Origin: HGM13233 sp964478515
GTDB lineage: Bacteria > Bacillota > Clostridia > Oscillospirales > Ruminococcaceae
Direction: 5' to 3'
Assembly: GCA_964478515.1 (NCBI GenBank)
Contig: CAYZIL010000004.1
Span: forward strand, 16,771 to 80,770
DNA length: 64,000 bases
Part shown: positions 26,615 to 35,006 of the stretch, in pieces
Layout of the letters: each line of letters starts with the position of its first letter
Position numbering within the stretch: position 1 is the stretch's first letter
Program-made: the position numbers and the translations under genes
Notes under the pieces: model-generated
Told to the model about the DNA's origin: nothing
Seen by the model: the letters and a program-made list of their open reading frames with translations, nothing else
Database searches by the model: none

Positions 26615-27427
26615 TTACTTGTCGGCAAAGACGCTCATAAAGTCGTCCATGCTGGCCTCCGGCTCGCTGAGATATTTGAACTTCGCGGGGTCGGCGAGAT
26701 ACTCGCTGTAGACCGGCACGTCTTTGACAATGCCTATTTTGGCATTGTCGCGCGGCGCGGTGATTCGCGGCTGACCGGCAAAATCGTAGGCGGGGTTTTT
26801 CTCAACGCTGTAGCCCGCGCCGTCTTTCATAATCCAGCAGCACATGCCGGTGGAATGCTTGACGGAGTCATAATAGTTGTGGCTGTCGCAGGCAACCAGG
26901 TTGATGAAAATCATCGGCTCGTCGCCGATATTTACGGTGCAGTGGCCGTATTCGGGCGGCACAACAATGGCCTCGCCGGCGTTGACCTCGCAGAGGATGG
27001 CGTCTTCGACCTTCATTTTGCCCTCGGCGTGGTCGTCGGCAACCTTCTGCATGACGAAAAGCGCTTTGCCGCTTACTACCTGGTAATATTCCGGGTAGCT
27101 GACGCTGTGGCCGGGAATAGTGCAGTGGAAATGGCCGGCGGTCTTTTTGTACTCGCGGCCGGCGCAGCCGGGCATAATGACGGTGCTGTCGTAGCGCAGC
27201 GCCAGTTTTTCGAACTCGCCGCGCTCACTGTCGCGGCCTATCGACTTGTAAAAATCGTAATAAATATCATCCTCGGTCTTGTAGGACTCGTCGGCCAGCA
27301 GGCCAAACATCTTGACCGACGGCTTGCGGCTGTAGTCGAGGAACGAAACGCCGTTCTCGCCGGGTTTGAGCGTATTGTCGGAGCAGTCGAACTTAACGGG
27401 AAAGCCGAACATTTTCAGGTCTGTCAT
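26615..27427 (-). CDS. Cupin-type glucose-6-phosphate isomerase
   Basis: 270 residues. The cupin metal site is visible as TAGHFH...YPEYYQVVSGKALF with a further His in PPEYGHCTVNIGD, the pattern of the archaeal-type phosphoglucose isomerase family (GPI, cupin). It would interconvert fructose-6-P and glucose-6-P using a bound metal. It lies 12 bases after the AlsE-like epimerase gene in the same operon, whose product would be fructose-6-P. I see no classical pgi here, but the window is only a small part of the genome. Confidence 0.8.
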   Translation of the reverse strand: MTDLKMFGFPVKFDCSDNTLKPGENGVSFLDYSRKPSVKMFGLLADESYKTEDDIYYDFYKSIGRDSERGEFEKLALRYDSTVIMPGCAGREYKKTAGHFHCTIPGHSVSYPEYYQVVSGKALFVMQKVADDHAEGKMKVEDAILCEVNAGEAIVVPPEYGHCTVNIGDEPMIFINLVACDSHNYYDSVKHSTGMCCWIMKDGAGYSVEKNPAYDFAGQPRITAPRDNAKIGIVKDVPVYSEYLADPAKFKYLSEPEASMDDFMSVFADK

Positions 27428-27439
27428 TGTCAGTACCTC

Positions 27440-28099
27440 TTACTTAAGATTTTGAAATTTTTCTACGGTCGCCTTGTATTCCGAGGGCTGGTGTTTGAAA
27501 AGGCCGGAAGAGCCGAGAACCAGCACGTTGGCGCCGGCTTTAACGAGCATTTCGGCAGTCTCGTCCTTGACCTGGCCGTCGACCATAATGTCAATGTTCT
27601 TGCCGGCGGCGTCGAACATCTGGCGCAGCTCGGTAATTTTGCCGACGGTCGAGGGAATAAGCGTCTGGCCGGCAAAGCCCGGGTCAACGGTCATTACGCA
27701 CACGAGGTCAATAAAGTCGAGCATGTATTTGAAGTTGCTGATGTCGGTCGCCGGGTTGACGGCGAGTCCCGCCTTGACGCCCAGCTCGCGAATCTGCTTG
27801 AGCGCGCGAATGGGGTGCACGAGCGTCTCGATGTGCATGGTGATGTAGGCGGCGCCGGCCTTGGCAAAGTAATCAATGTAGTCGGTCGGGTTGGTAACCA
27901 TCATGTGGACGTCCATCGGTGTCTTGGAAATTTTGGCGATGTCCTGCATGGTGTAGGTGGACAGTGCGAAGTTGGGCACGAAATGGCCGTCCATAATGTC
28001 GATGTGGTACAAGTCGACTCCGGCGGCGTCGAGTGCCTGAATCTGGTTTTTGAAGTCCAGCATGTCAACGCACATAATTGAGGGTGAAATCTTGTTCAT
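27440..28099 (-). CDS. alsE: D-allulose-6-phosphate 3-epimerase-like protein
   Basis: 219 residues of the ribulose-phosphate 3-epimerase TIM-barrel family: SPSIMCVDMLDFKNQI, HIDIMDGHFVPNF, DVHMMVTNP, VMTVDPGFAGQ and GSSGLFKH. The start block and GSSGLFKH ending match AlsE, which converts allulose-6-P to fructose-6-P, better than Rpe. The two are hard to separate by eye. AAGGAG lies seven bases before the ATG. It is first in an operon with the cupin isomerase. Confidence 0.8.
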   Translation of the reverse strand: MNKISPSIMCVDMLDFKNQIQALDAAGVDLYHIDIMDGHFVPNFALSTYTMQDIAKISKTPMDVHMMVTNPTDYIDYFAKAGAAYITMHIETLVHPIRALKQIRELGVKAGLAVNPATDISNFKYMLDFIDLVCVMTVDPGFAGQTLIPSTVGKITELRQMFDAAGKNIDIMVDGQVKDETAEMLVKAGANVLVLGSSGLFKHQPSEYKATVEKFQNLK

Positions 28100-28139
28100 T
28101 TTGCTCTCCTTATATGAAAATTGTTTTTACTCCACTGTT

Positions 28140-28168
28140 ATTATAGAATCACCGGGCGAGAAATTCAA
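28140..28168 (-). promoter_or_regulatory. Sigma-A promoter of the alsE-cupin operon
   Basis: TTGAAT, a 17-base spacer and TATAAT on the minus strand, about 40 bases before the alsE ATG. Confidence 0.65.
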
Positions 28169-28235
28169 TAGAAATAGAGAATCGCCAGAAACAAACTGCT
28201 GATTCAACAAAATTTTACCGGCTTTGGGCGCCGAT

Positions 28236-28265
28236 TTGACGTATATGCAAAAATTGTATTATACT
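28236..28265 (+). promoter_or_regulatory. Sigma-A promoter of the chagasin-like lipoprotein gene
   Basis: TTGACG, an 18-base spacer and TATACT, 30 bases before the ATG. Confidence 0.6.
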
Positions 28266-28294
28266 GTTTGCGGCTTTGTGAAAGGAGCACACCA

Positions 28295-28759
28295 ATGAGA
28301 AAACAGTTTCGCTTGTTAGGCACATTGTTTTTGCTGCTGGCACTGGGCGCGGCAATGGCCGGCTGCTCTGGAAACGGGACACCGCCGGACGCCGACGAGC
28401 CGACCGACGACCAGCCGCAACCGGTCGCCATAACGCTTCCCAGCAACCCCACCACCGGCTACGACTGGCAGTGCGAGCTTGCCGACGACAGCAGTGGCGA
28501 GGTTAATGTGGAATTTGAATTTTCTCCCGCTGACAGCGAGCTTGTCGGCGCGCCGGGCGTGGACAATATCTACCTTACCGGCGTCAGCGCCGGCACTGTC
28601 AACCTTACTTTCTGGTACACCCGCGCCTGGCTCGACGACCCTGTCGCCGCGGCCGAGGGACGCGCCGACTACATTATAGTCGTCGGCGACGACCTGAGCG
28701 TGAGCATAGTCAGCGCGGAGCTTTCGCTGCCCGAGGTCTTTGCCGACTGGCAGCTGTAG
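28295..28759 (+). CDS. Chagasin-like (inhibitor I42) lipoprotein
   Basis: 154 residues from MRKQFRLL (AAAGGAG upstream). The signal peptide ends in lipobox MAGC. The mature domain has the three chagasin loops: NPTTGYDW, GAPGVDNIY and FWYTRAWLDD (the RPW-like loop). Chagasins block papain-type cysteine proteases by inserting these loops in the active site. Here the domain would sit on the cell surface, perhaps to protect against host or neighbour proteases. It is followed 50 bases later by an ABC transporter pair. Confidence 0.82.
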   Translation: MRKQFRLLGTLFLLLALGAAMAGCSGNGTPPDADEPTDDQPQPVAITLPSNPTTGYDWQCELADDSSGEVNVEFEFSPADSELVGAPGVDNIYLTGVSAGTVNLTFWYTRAWLDDPVAAAEGRADYIIVVGDDLSVSIVSAELSLPEVFADWQL

Positions 28760-28809
28760 ACGGGTTCGTTTTTTTCGAAAACATCCCAAATATATATTGA
28801 GGAATAATT

Positions 28810-29526
28810 ATGTTAAGAATTGAACACCTGAGCAAGACATACAAAAACATGAAAAAGGCCGTAGACGACGTCTCGCTGCACGTCATGCCCGGCGACATAT
28901 TCGGCTTTATCGGCCCGAACGGCGCCGGCAAAACGACGACGATAAAATGCGTCACCGGCATACTCCGCTTTGAGTCGGGCGACATCTACATTGACGGCCA
29001 CTCGGTCAAGGACGAGCCCGTTGCCTGCAAGCAGGTCACCGCTTATATCCCCGACAACCCCGACTTGTACACCAACCTTACCGGCATTGGCTATTTGAAT
29101 TTTGTCTCCGACATTTACGGCGTGGCCGCCGACGAGCGCACCGCGCTCATTAAGCGCTACGGGGAAATGCTCGACATCTACAAGGACCTGGGCGACGTCA
29201 TTTCCGGCTACTCGCACGGTATGCGCCAAAAGCTGGCGATAGTTTCGGCGCTTATTCACTCACCGCGGCTGCTGATACTGGACGAGCCCTTCGTCGGTCT
29301 CGACCCGGTGGCCTCGCACAATCTCAAAGAGGCGCTCAAGGAGCTTTGCGCCGGCGGCAGCGCGGTTTTCTTCTCCACCCACGTTCTGGAAGTGGCGCAA
29401 AATCTCTGCAGCAAGGTAGCCATAATCAAAAACGGCCGCATTCTTGAGCAGGGCGCTACCGACTCTATCGTCAAGAACAGTTCGCTTGAAGAAATCTTCC
29501 TGGAGCTTGTCGAAGATGAAAAGTAA
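28810..29526 (+). CDS. ABC transporter ATP-binding protein
   Basis: 238 residues with Walker A GPNGAGKTTT, Q-loop region VTAYIPDNPDLY, a signature YSHGMRQKL (divergent from LSGGQ), Walker B LLILDEPFVGLDP and switch His in STHVLE. It is of the ABC-2 exporter class. It overlaps the permease gene by 11 bases and must work with it. The cargo is unknown. Confidence 0.93.
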   Translation: MLRIEHLSKTYKNMKKAVDDVSLHVMPGDIFGFIGPNGAGKTTTIKCVTGILRFESGDIYIDGHSVKDEPVACKQVTAYIPDNPDLYTNLTGIGYLNFVSDIYGVAADERTALIKRYGEMLDIYKDLGDVISGYSHGMRQKLAIVSALIHSPRLLILDEPFVGLDPVASHNLKEALKELCAGGSAVFFSTHVLEVAQNLCSKVAIIKNGRILEQGATDSIVKNSSLEEIFLELVEDEK

Positions 29527-31147
29527 ATATTTGACGCTGCTGCGGGCGCTGTTCGGCCAGCAGTACGGCGTATATAAATTCACCAAACAGAACCGCGACC
29601 CCAAGTCCCGCCGCAAGGCGCTCGGCCGCGCCGTTTTGTACGCGTTTGTTGTCGTCTATATGGAAGCGATAATGTTCTTTTATATTTACAATATCGCCGC
29701 CATGCTCGTCGCGGCCGGCAACACCGCCGCGCTGATTCCGCTGAGCCTGTCGCTGAGCTTTTTTGCCACCGCCTTTTTGACGCTGTTCCGCACGCCGGGC
29801 GCAATTTTCAGCTGCCGCGACTTTGACCTACTTATGGCAATGCCGGTAACGCCGCGCACCGTCGTGCTCAGTAAACTCAGCTTTGTCTATATTGAGATGC
29901 TGCTTTACAGTTTGCTGATGTCGGTGCCCTGTATAGTCTGTTACGGCGTTTTCGCGGCGCCGTCTGTCTGGCTGTACGTGCGCGCGGCGCTGCTGCTGCT
30001 TTTAGCGCCGTCGTTGGGCGTGGCGGTCGGCGCGCTGCTCAGCTTTATTATTACGCGCATATCTGTCGGCGCGCGCTTTAAAAACCTATTGCTGATAGCC
30101 GGCAACTTGGTGCTCGTGCTGGCAATAATGTATTTCAGCATGTCGCTTTCAAGCTTGTTCGGCGACGAACAGGCAATGACCGCCGCCGCGCAAAAGCTCG
30201 TAAAAATTGCCTATATTCACCCGCTTTCCACGCTGTTTGAGTCGGCTGTGCTTTCAAGCAGCGCGCTGGCGGCGCTCGCTTATATCGCCGCCAGCGTGGG
30301 CGCGCTGCTGCTCGTCTCGCTGCTTATCGGCCGCGCCTTCCTGCTGATAAACTCACGCATGAACGAGCACCGCCGCACCGAGACCTACCGCGGCGGCAGT
30401 CTGCGCCGCACAAGTCCGCTGCGGGCGCTCTATCGCAAGGAAATGAGCTACTATTTCTCTCAGTACATGTATGTGCTGAACACCGCGCTGGGCACTGTCT
30501 TCCTGCTTATCGGCGGCGCGTTAGCCGCCATAAAAGGCCCGGCTTTTATTGAGAGCCTGAGCGACTTCGGCGGCGACGCCGGCGCGCTGCTGCCGTACAT
30601 TTTCAGCATATTTGCCGCTGCCATTCTCTTTACCGTCGGTCTTACTTGCACGACGGCTTGCAGTATTTCGCTTGAGGGCCGCAGCTTTTGGATATTGCAA
30701 ACGCTGCCGGTGCCGCCGCGGGTAATTTTTTCGGCCAAGCTGCTGACCAATTTGACGCTGACCGTGCCGGCCGTGCTGTTGGCCGTTCCCGTCGCCTGCG
30801 TGCGCGTCGGCTTCGGCGCCGCGCAGACGCTGGCTCTGCTGCTGCTGGGACTTTCCTGCGCGGTGTTTTCGGCGCTGCTGGGACTGAGCGTGAATCTGAA
30901 GCACGCCAAATTTGACTGGGTGACGCCGGTCTCGGTCATAAAACAATCTTTTCCCGTCTTCATCACCGTGCTCAATTGCATGATACCGGCAATAGCGCTA
31001 GCCATACTCGGCGGCTTGTTGGGCACCTACGCGCTGTGGGCGGTACTGGGACTGTCGGCGGTCTACCTTGCCGTTTCCGTCGCGCTGTGGTCGTGGCTTT
31101 CGCGCGGCGGCGCGAAAGCTTTCGCAGGGCTCGGCGAGGCTGCTTGA
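29516..31147 (+). CDS. ABC-2-like transporter permease (large)
   Basis: 543 residues from the ATG at 29516, which lies inside the end of the ATPase gene (translational coupling). About 12 hydrophobic segments are visible in two groups, separated by a soluble loop around RMNEHRRTETYRGGSLRRTSP. FDLLMAMPVTPRTVVLSKL is the amphipathic coupling-helix motif of this permease family (putative ABC exporter, YthQ-like). It forms the membrane half with the upstream ATPase. Confidence 0.87.
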   Translation: MKSKYLTLLRALFGQQYGVYKFTKQNRDPKSRRKALGRAVLYAFVVVYMEAIMFFYIYNIAAMLVAAGNTAALIPLSLSLSFFATAFLTLFRTPGAIFSCRDFDLLMAMPVTPRTVVLSKLSFVYIEMLLYSLLMSVPCIVCYGVFAAPSVWLYVRAALLLLLAPSLGVAVGALLSFIITRISVGARFKNLLLIAGNLVLVLAIMYFSMSLSSLFGDEQAMTAAAQKLVKIAYIHPLSTLFESAVLSSSALAALAYIAASVGALLLVSLLIGRAFLLINSRMNEHRRTETYRGGSLRRTSPLRALYRKEMSYYFSQYMYVLNTALGTVFLLIGGALAAIKGPAFIESLSDFGGDAGALLPYIFSIFAAAILFTVGLTCTTACSISLEGRSFWILQTLPVPPRVIFSAKLLTNLTLTVPAVLLAVPVACVRVGFGAAQTLALLLLGLSCAVFSALLGLSVNLKHAKFDWVTPVSVIKQSFPVFITVLNCMIPAIALAILGGLLGTYALWAVLGLSAVYLAVSVALWSWLSRGGAKAFAGLGEAA

Positions 31148-31195
31148 AAACAGCGCTGCTTTTAGGTGGACCGCGGTTTGGGCGCGCTTTGGTCT

Positions 31196-31450
31196 GTGAG
31201 AAAACGCTATAAAGTTGACTACTGCGGCCGCAAATCTTTTTACGCGCGGGCGCGGGACAGTTACTTGCCCGGCAAAAAGGTGACTTTGCGCTACGAGCTT
31301 ATTGCCACCGACACCGACTGCACTTTTTTGCTCGACGCACAGCCGCTGCAGGTACGTTACGACGGCGCGTATATTATTAGCTTCGTCATGCCCGCCCACG
31401 ACGTGACGCTTTGCTGTCGCGAGGAAAACTCAATGAAATATAACGGCTGA
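31196..31450 (+). CDS. Small conserved protein with a beta-rich fold, unknown function
   Basis: 84 residues from GTG 31196 (or 94 from GTG 31166). The core YKVDYCGRKSFY, KVTLRYELIATDTDCTFLLD and ISFVMPAHDVTLCC resembles small hypothetical proteins I know from Lachnospiraceae and Ruminococcaceae. Neither start has a clear ribosome site; it begins soon after the permease stop and may be coupled to it, or it may be a 5'-truncated remnant. A terminator follows at 31499. Confidence 0.5.
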   Translation: MRKRYKVDYCGRKSFYARARDSYLPGKKVTLRYELIATDTDCTFLLDAQPLQVRYDGAYIISFVMPAHDVTLCCREENSMKYNG

Positions 31451-31498
31451 AAACAATTTCGTCGCGCCGCGCGCTGGCGCGGCACAGTAAAACGATAA

Positions 31499-31540
31499 CG
31501 CCCGCACCGGAATGTCTCCCGGCGCGGGCGTCGCTTTTTT
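31499..31540 (+). terminator. Terminator of the ABC module on the plus strand
   Basis: ACGCCCGCACCGG pairs with CCGGCGCGGGCGT, followed by CGC and T6. Confidence 0.8.
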
Positions 31541-31548
31541 GCGCGCAG

Positions 31549-31584
31549 TAAAAAACGGGGGATATGCGCGCGGCATATCCCCCG
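31549..31584 (-). terminator. Terminator of the AbrB-ABC operon on the minus strand
   Basis: GGGGGATATGC/GCATATCCCCC with T6 following on the minus strand. Confidence 0.8.
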
Positions 31585-31640
31585 AAAGTATTTATTGTTT
31601 TCGCCGGCGCCGCTTTAACGTCTTTTTGCGGCTTTCGCGT

Positions 31641-32378
31641 TCACATCCGGTCGGAGCGCATTTTGCCGCGGAATACCGCTATTGCCGCCGCCATAATAAC
31701 CAGCGCGTAGGCAAAGACCCAGGCTAAATTGGGCAGGATGTCGCCGTAGCTGCCCTGCAGCGCCGCCTTTGCGGCGTCTACAGCGTGCACAAAGGGCAGC
31801 GCGTAGGCTATTTTTTCGAACCAGCCGCCCACCAATTTCAGGTCAAACCAGGTCCCCGACAGCCAGGCTGAAACGTTGGTCAAAAGCGCGCCGCATATGC
31901 CGCCGACCTGCTTGTCTGTCAGCAGCGAGCCGCACAACAGCCCTATGGCAATGTACAAGAGCGCCGCGGGCAGCAGCACGGCAAGCGTCAGCAGCACGTT
32001 GAGCGACGGCGCCAGCCCGAGACAGAACGCGGCAATAAAGCAGACCGCGCTTTGCGCCAGCGACAGCGGCAGCGTCGGCAGGGTGTAGCCGACTATGTAG
32101 TCGCGCGAGGTCATCGGCGAGGCGAACAGCCGCATTAAAAACGAGCTGGAACGGTCGCGAGAAATCAGCGTCGCCGAAAACAGCGCCATAAATGACATGC
32201 CGAAAACCGCGAGACCCGGAGTAATATTTTCTACCTCAAACATGCTAACCGGTATGTTCGCTTGTATTGCGCTCAACAGCAGCAGCAGCACCAGCGGAAA
32301 GCCTATACCGAACGCCATGTTCAGCGGGTCGCGCAGCATCTCTTTCAGGTTGCGACCGGCGAAATTCAGTGTTTTCAT
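31641..32378 (-). CDS. ABC-2 type permease
   Basis: 245 residues and six membrane segments. GMSFMALFSATLISRDRSSSFLMRLFASPMTSRDYIVGY is the coupling region of ABC-2 exporters such as drug or lipid exporters. The ATPase stop overlaps its start by four bases. It is the last gene of an abrB-like/ATPase/permease operon. Confidence 0.9.
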   Translation of the reverse strand: MKTLNFAGRNLKEMLRDPLNMAFGIGFPLVLLLLLSAIQANIPVSMFEVENITPGLAVFGMSFMALFSATLISRDRSSSFLMRLFASPMTSRDYIVGYTLPTLPLSLAQSAVCFIAAFCLGLAPSLNVLLTLAVLLPAALLYIAIGLLCGSLLTDKQVGGICGALLTNVSAWLSGTWFDLKLVGGWFEKIAYALPFVHAVDAAKAALQGSYGDILPNLAWVFAYALVIMAAAIAVFRGKMRSDRM

Positions 32379-33106
32379 TGCGCACTCACCTCCTGCGCCA
32401 ACGTGACAAATGCGTCCTCAAGCGTGGCGGCGCCGGCGCGCGCTTTAAGTTCGGCAGCGGTGCCCACGCAGCGCAGCTGCCCGTCTGACATTATTCCAAT
32501 GCGGTCGCTGAGCGCCTCGGCCTCCTCCATATAGTGCGTCGTAAGTATCACCGTGACCTTGCCCTTAAGCGCCTTGATGGCGTTCCACAGTTCGCGCCGC
32601 GCCAGCACGTCGAGACCCAGCGTCGGCTCGTCGAGAAACAGTATCTGCGGCTCGGAAATAAGCGCCATCGCGATTGACAGCCGCCGCTGCTTGCCGCCCG
32701 AAAGCGTTTTGGCGCGGCTTTTGGCGACGTCGGCAAGCGAGAACGCGGCGAGTATCTCCTCGCTCTTGCGCTGCGCGTAACCGCTCTCGGCGTGGTAGAC
32801 GCGCGCCATGAACTCCAAGTTTTCGCGCACGCTCAAGTTGGGCGCAATTGCCGTTTCCTGCGGGCTAAGGTTCGTCTTGGCCTTTACTTTTTGGCGGTCG
32901 GTAATTATGCTGTCGCCCAGCAGCCAGGCGTCGCCCGACGTCGGCGGCAGCAGGCAGCTTAGCATTCTTATAGTCGTCGTTTTGCCGGCGCCGTTGACGC
33001 CCAACAGCGCAAACAGCTCGCCTTCGGCGACCTCAAGGTCCAGCGCGCGCACCGCGTGCAGCGCGCCGTAGTCCTTACAAAGTCCTTTTGTTAAAATTGC
33101 GGGCAT
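32375..33106 (-). CDS. ABC transporter ATP-binding protein
   Basis: 243 residues: Walker A GVNGAGKTTT, Q-loop NLSPQETAIAPNL, signature LSGGKQRRL, Walker B ILFLDEPTLGLDV and switch TTHYMEEAEAL. This is a DrrA/CcmA-like exporter ATPase paired with the permease just downstream. It starts three bases after the AbrB-like gene, so the three form one operon. Confidence 0.93.
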   Translation of the reverse strand: MPAILTKGLCKDYGALHAVRALDLEVAEGELFALLGVNGAGKTTTIRMLSCLLPPTSGDAWLLGDSIITDRQKVKAKTNLSPQETAIAPNLSVRENLEFMARVYHAESGYAQRKSEEILAAFSLADVAKSRAKTLSGGKQRRLSIAMALISEPQILFLDEPTLGLDVLARRELWNAIKALKGKVTVILTTHYMEEAEALSDRIGIMSDGQLRCVGTAAELKARAGAATLEDAFVTLAQEVSAQ

Positions 33107-33109
33107 CCT

Positions 33110-33325
33110 TTATTTCTCCTTATCGTTGGCAATTATGTTGCTGAAAAACTCGTTAAGCCGCTCGCTGGTTATCAGCGCCAGACCGCTCTTTTCGTCGCCG
33201 ACGAGCATAAGCGTGTCGCCCGGCTCAATGCCGAACAGGTCGCGGGCTTCTTTGGTTATTACAATTTGCCCCTTGCTGCCGACTTTGACTGTGCCGAAAA
33301 TGTGTTTTTTACCGTGTGTTTTCAA
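33110..33325 (-). CDS. AbrB/SpoVT-type transcriptional regulator
   Basis: 71 residues. The swapped-hairpin motif reads FGTVKVGSKGQIVITKEARDLFGIEPGDTLMLVGD. The start is TTG with GGGAGG upstream. It leads the ABC operon and has a strong promoter at 33372-33400, so autoregulation is likely. Such small regulators are common partners of ABC exporters in Clostridia. Confidence 0.88.
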   Translation of the reverse strand: MKTHGKKHIFGTVKVGSKGQIVITKEARDLFGIEPGDTLMLVGDEKSGLALITSERLNEFFSNIIANDKEK

Positions 33326-33371
33326 CTTTTACGCCTCCCACATTCGGTATGATTATTCCTACTAAGTATGA

Positions 33372-33400
33372 ATTGTATTACTTGTATGATATTTTGTCAA
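33372..33400 (-). promoter_or_regulatory. Sigma-A promoter of the AbrB-ABC operon
   Basis: TTGACA, a 17-base spacer and TACAAT on the minus strand. Several GTATGAT-like repeats between the promoter and the gene could be operator sites. Confidence 0.7.
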
Positions 33401-33404
33401 GAGT

Positions 33405-33464
33405 GCCGGCAAAAAACGGCTGCGCCCCCGCTGTCGTCGGCACAACAACGGGGGCGCAGCCGCC
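33405..33464 (-). terminator. Terminator of noc
   Basis: GGCTGCGCCCCCG and CGGGGGCGCAGCC frame an 18-base loop; T6 follows on the minus strand. It marks the end of the rpmH-to-noc gene block. Confidence 0.75.
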
Positions 33465-33513
33465 TTGGGTGTATTGGAAGGACTGTCAATCGTTTTTATT
33501 CCCGCCGCGGGGG

Positions 33514-34293
33514 TCAATTCGCCTGCAATTTTTCAATCGGTATGCGCACTATGTACTCTATATTATCCTCGCTGTCGCGGCGCTCGGCGGTCGCCTCGAG
33601 TCCCGCTTGGTTCATCACGTCGACAACCTTATTAATGGTATTGAGAATTATGCGCACGTCTTTGATGACAATTTGACGGCAGGGCGCGTCGTCACTCTCG
33701 CGCAGCAGCTTGCGCACGTACTGCTCTGTTTTTGCGTCGGAAAGCCGGCGCCGCGCGACCGTAACTATTGCTTTTTCCCACTCGTCCTCTGGCAACCGCA
33801 TTACCGCTTGTGCCTGCCGCTCGCTCAGCCCGCTGTCGACACAGGCGCGCCGCTGGTTCTCGCTCATTGCCAGCAGTTTCATTTTTTTTGCGGCCGCTGC
33901 CGGTGCTATGCCCAGCTGTCCGGCCGCGTCGGCACCGCTCAGGCCGGTACAGCACAGTCGCTGCAGCGCCGCGGCCGTTTCCAAATAGTGCAGCGGCTCA
34001 CGGCAGCTGTTTTCCGCCAGCTGCCAGGAAGCACTCGCTCCGCTGCCGGCAACAATGGCGCAGGGTATCATCTCCACTCCGGCCAACCGCGCCGCCTGCA
34101 AGCGCCGGCTGCCGCACAAAAGCTCGTAGCGGCGGCCGGCGCGTCTGACCAGCAGCGGCTGCACTATTCCGTTGCTGCGCACGCTCTCGCACAGCTCGTC
34201 GAGCCGCTCGCCGTCGGTAACGCTGCGCACAAGCTCGTCGCCGGCGTCTATCTTGTCGGCGCGCAGATATTTTAACTTTTGTATCCGCAGCAT
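33514..34293 (-). CDS. noc: ParB/Noc-family nucleoid protein
   Basis: 259 residues. The ParB N-domain is visible (ELCESVRSNGIVQPLLVRR; LLCGSRRLQAARLAG), then a helix-turn-helix (LSGADAAGQLGIAPAAAAKKMKLL). It is placed after mnmG-rsmG as Noc is in Firmicutes, where it coordinates cell division with the chromosome. Box II, normally GERRxRA (the CTP site of ParB-type clamps), is GSRRLQA. I start at the ATG (34293), seven bases after AGGGGG, not the GTG two codons up. No parA is next to it. Confidence 0.8.
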   Translation of the reverse strand: MLRIQKLKYLRADKIDAGDELVRSVTDGERLDELCESVRSNGIVQPLLVRRAGRRYELLCGSRRLQAARLAGVEMIPCAIVAGSGASASWQLAENSCREPLHYLETAAALQRLCCTGLSGADAAGQLGIAPAAAAKKMKLLAMSENQRRACVDSGLSERQAQAVMRLPEDEWEKAIVTVARRRLSDAKTEQYVRKLLRESDDAPCRQIVIKDVRIILNTINKVVDVMNQAGLEATAERRDSEDNIEYIVRIPIEKLQAN

Positions 34294-34410
34294 ACTCACG
34301 CCCCCTGTGTTTTGTCGGTCGCGTTTCCTAAGACCGATTCTAACACGCGAGGGCGCAGTGTGCCAGTTAATTCCATCTACCGTTTTCGCTATTTTACGGC
34401 GCGCAAAAGC

Positions 34411-34802
34411 TCAACGCAGCGGGTTTTTGGTGATATTTTTTTGTCTTCTCGGGTATTTTGTCAAAGTTTGCGATATCTTTCTGACGCCGACGAGCGCGCG
34501 GCGCGAACCGTCGGGCAGTTCGTAGTTCCAAATGTATTCCAGCTTGCCGCCCAACGCCGCTATGGCGGCGGCGGCGTCCGCAGCCTCCTGCTCGGCCGAC
34601 GGGCCCTTGTATGCGGCCAGCAGTCCGNNNNNNNNNNNNNNNNNNNNNNNNNNNNNNNNNNNNNNNNNNNNNNNNNNNNNNNNNNNNNNNNNNNNNNNNN
34701 NNNNNNNNNNNNNNNNNNNNNNNNNNNCAGTCCGGCACGCTGCGCGTCTATTTCCACGCCGCAGTTTGCCAATTCGGCGCGCAGCGCCTCAATGTCGCCC
34801 AT
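34411..34802 (-). CDS. rsmG: 16S rRNA (guanine-527-N7)-methyltransferase, centre missing in an assembly gap
   Basis: Two ends of one gene flank the N block. The N-terminus, MGDIEALRAELANCGVEID (34802 downwards; AAGGAG upstream), matches the RsmG start. The C-terminus, AYKGPSAEQEAADAA to RRQKNITKNPLR with stop at 34411, carries the RsmG ending YPR...NPL. About 292 coding bases are visible, while RsmG usually needs about 710, so roughly 400 bases including the SAM-binding motifs are absent. Order mnmG-rsmG-noc supports the call. Confidence 0.8.
34628..34727. other. Assembly gap (100 N) inside rsmG
   Basis: A fixed-size placeholder. The gene length implies about 400 missing bases. The 7-base string CAGTCCG occurs at both edges. 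Confidence 0.95.
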
Positions 34803-35006
34803 GTCGTCTCCTTGTATATTTAATTATTAATAATACGTTCCGTATCTTTTTGCTCAAACCGTCGCTTCGGTGCACGGCCGGCCAAATTTTTGCCGCCTTG
34901 CCCGGCAGTGATTTTTGCTCCTGCGCCGTTTTTATACAAACAGTAATATTTCAGGCAAGTATTAAATTTCGTATTTTTTGCGCCCGGATATTCAAGGGCG
35001 GCGGCA

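Noticed and set aside
33514..34293. Canonical parS sites near noc
   Set aside because: I looked for GTTTCACGTGAAAC-like palindromes in the origin half and did not find one by eye.
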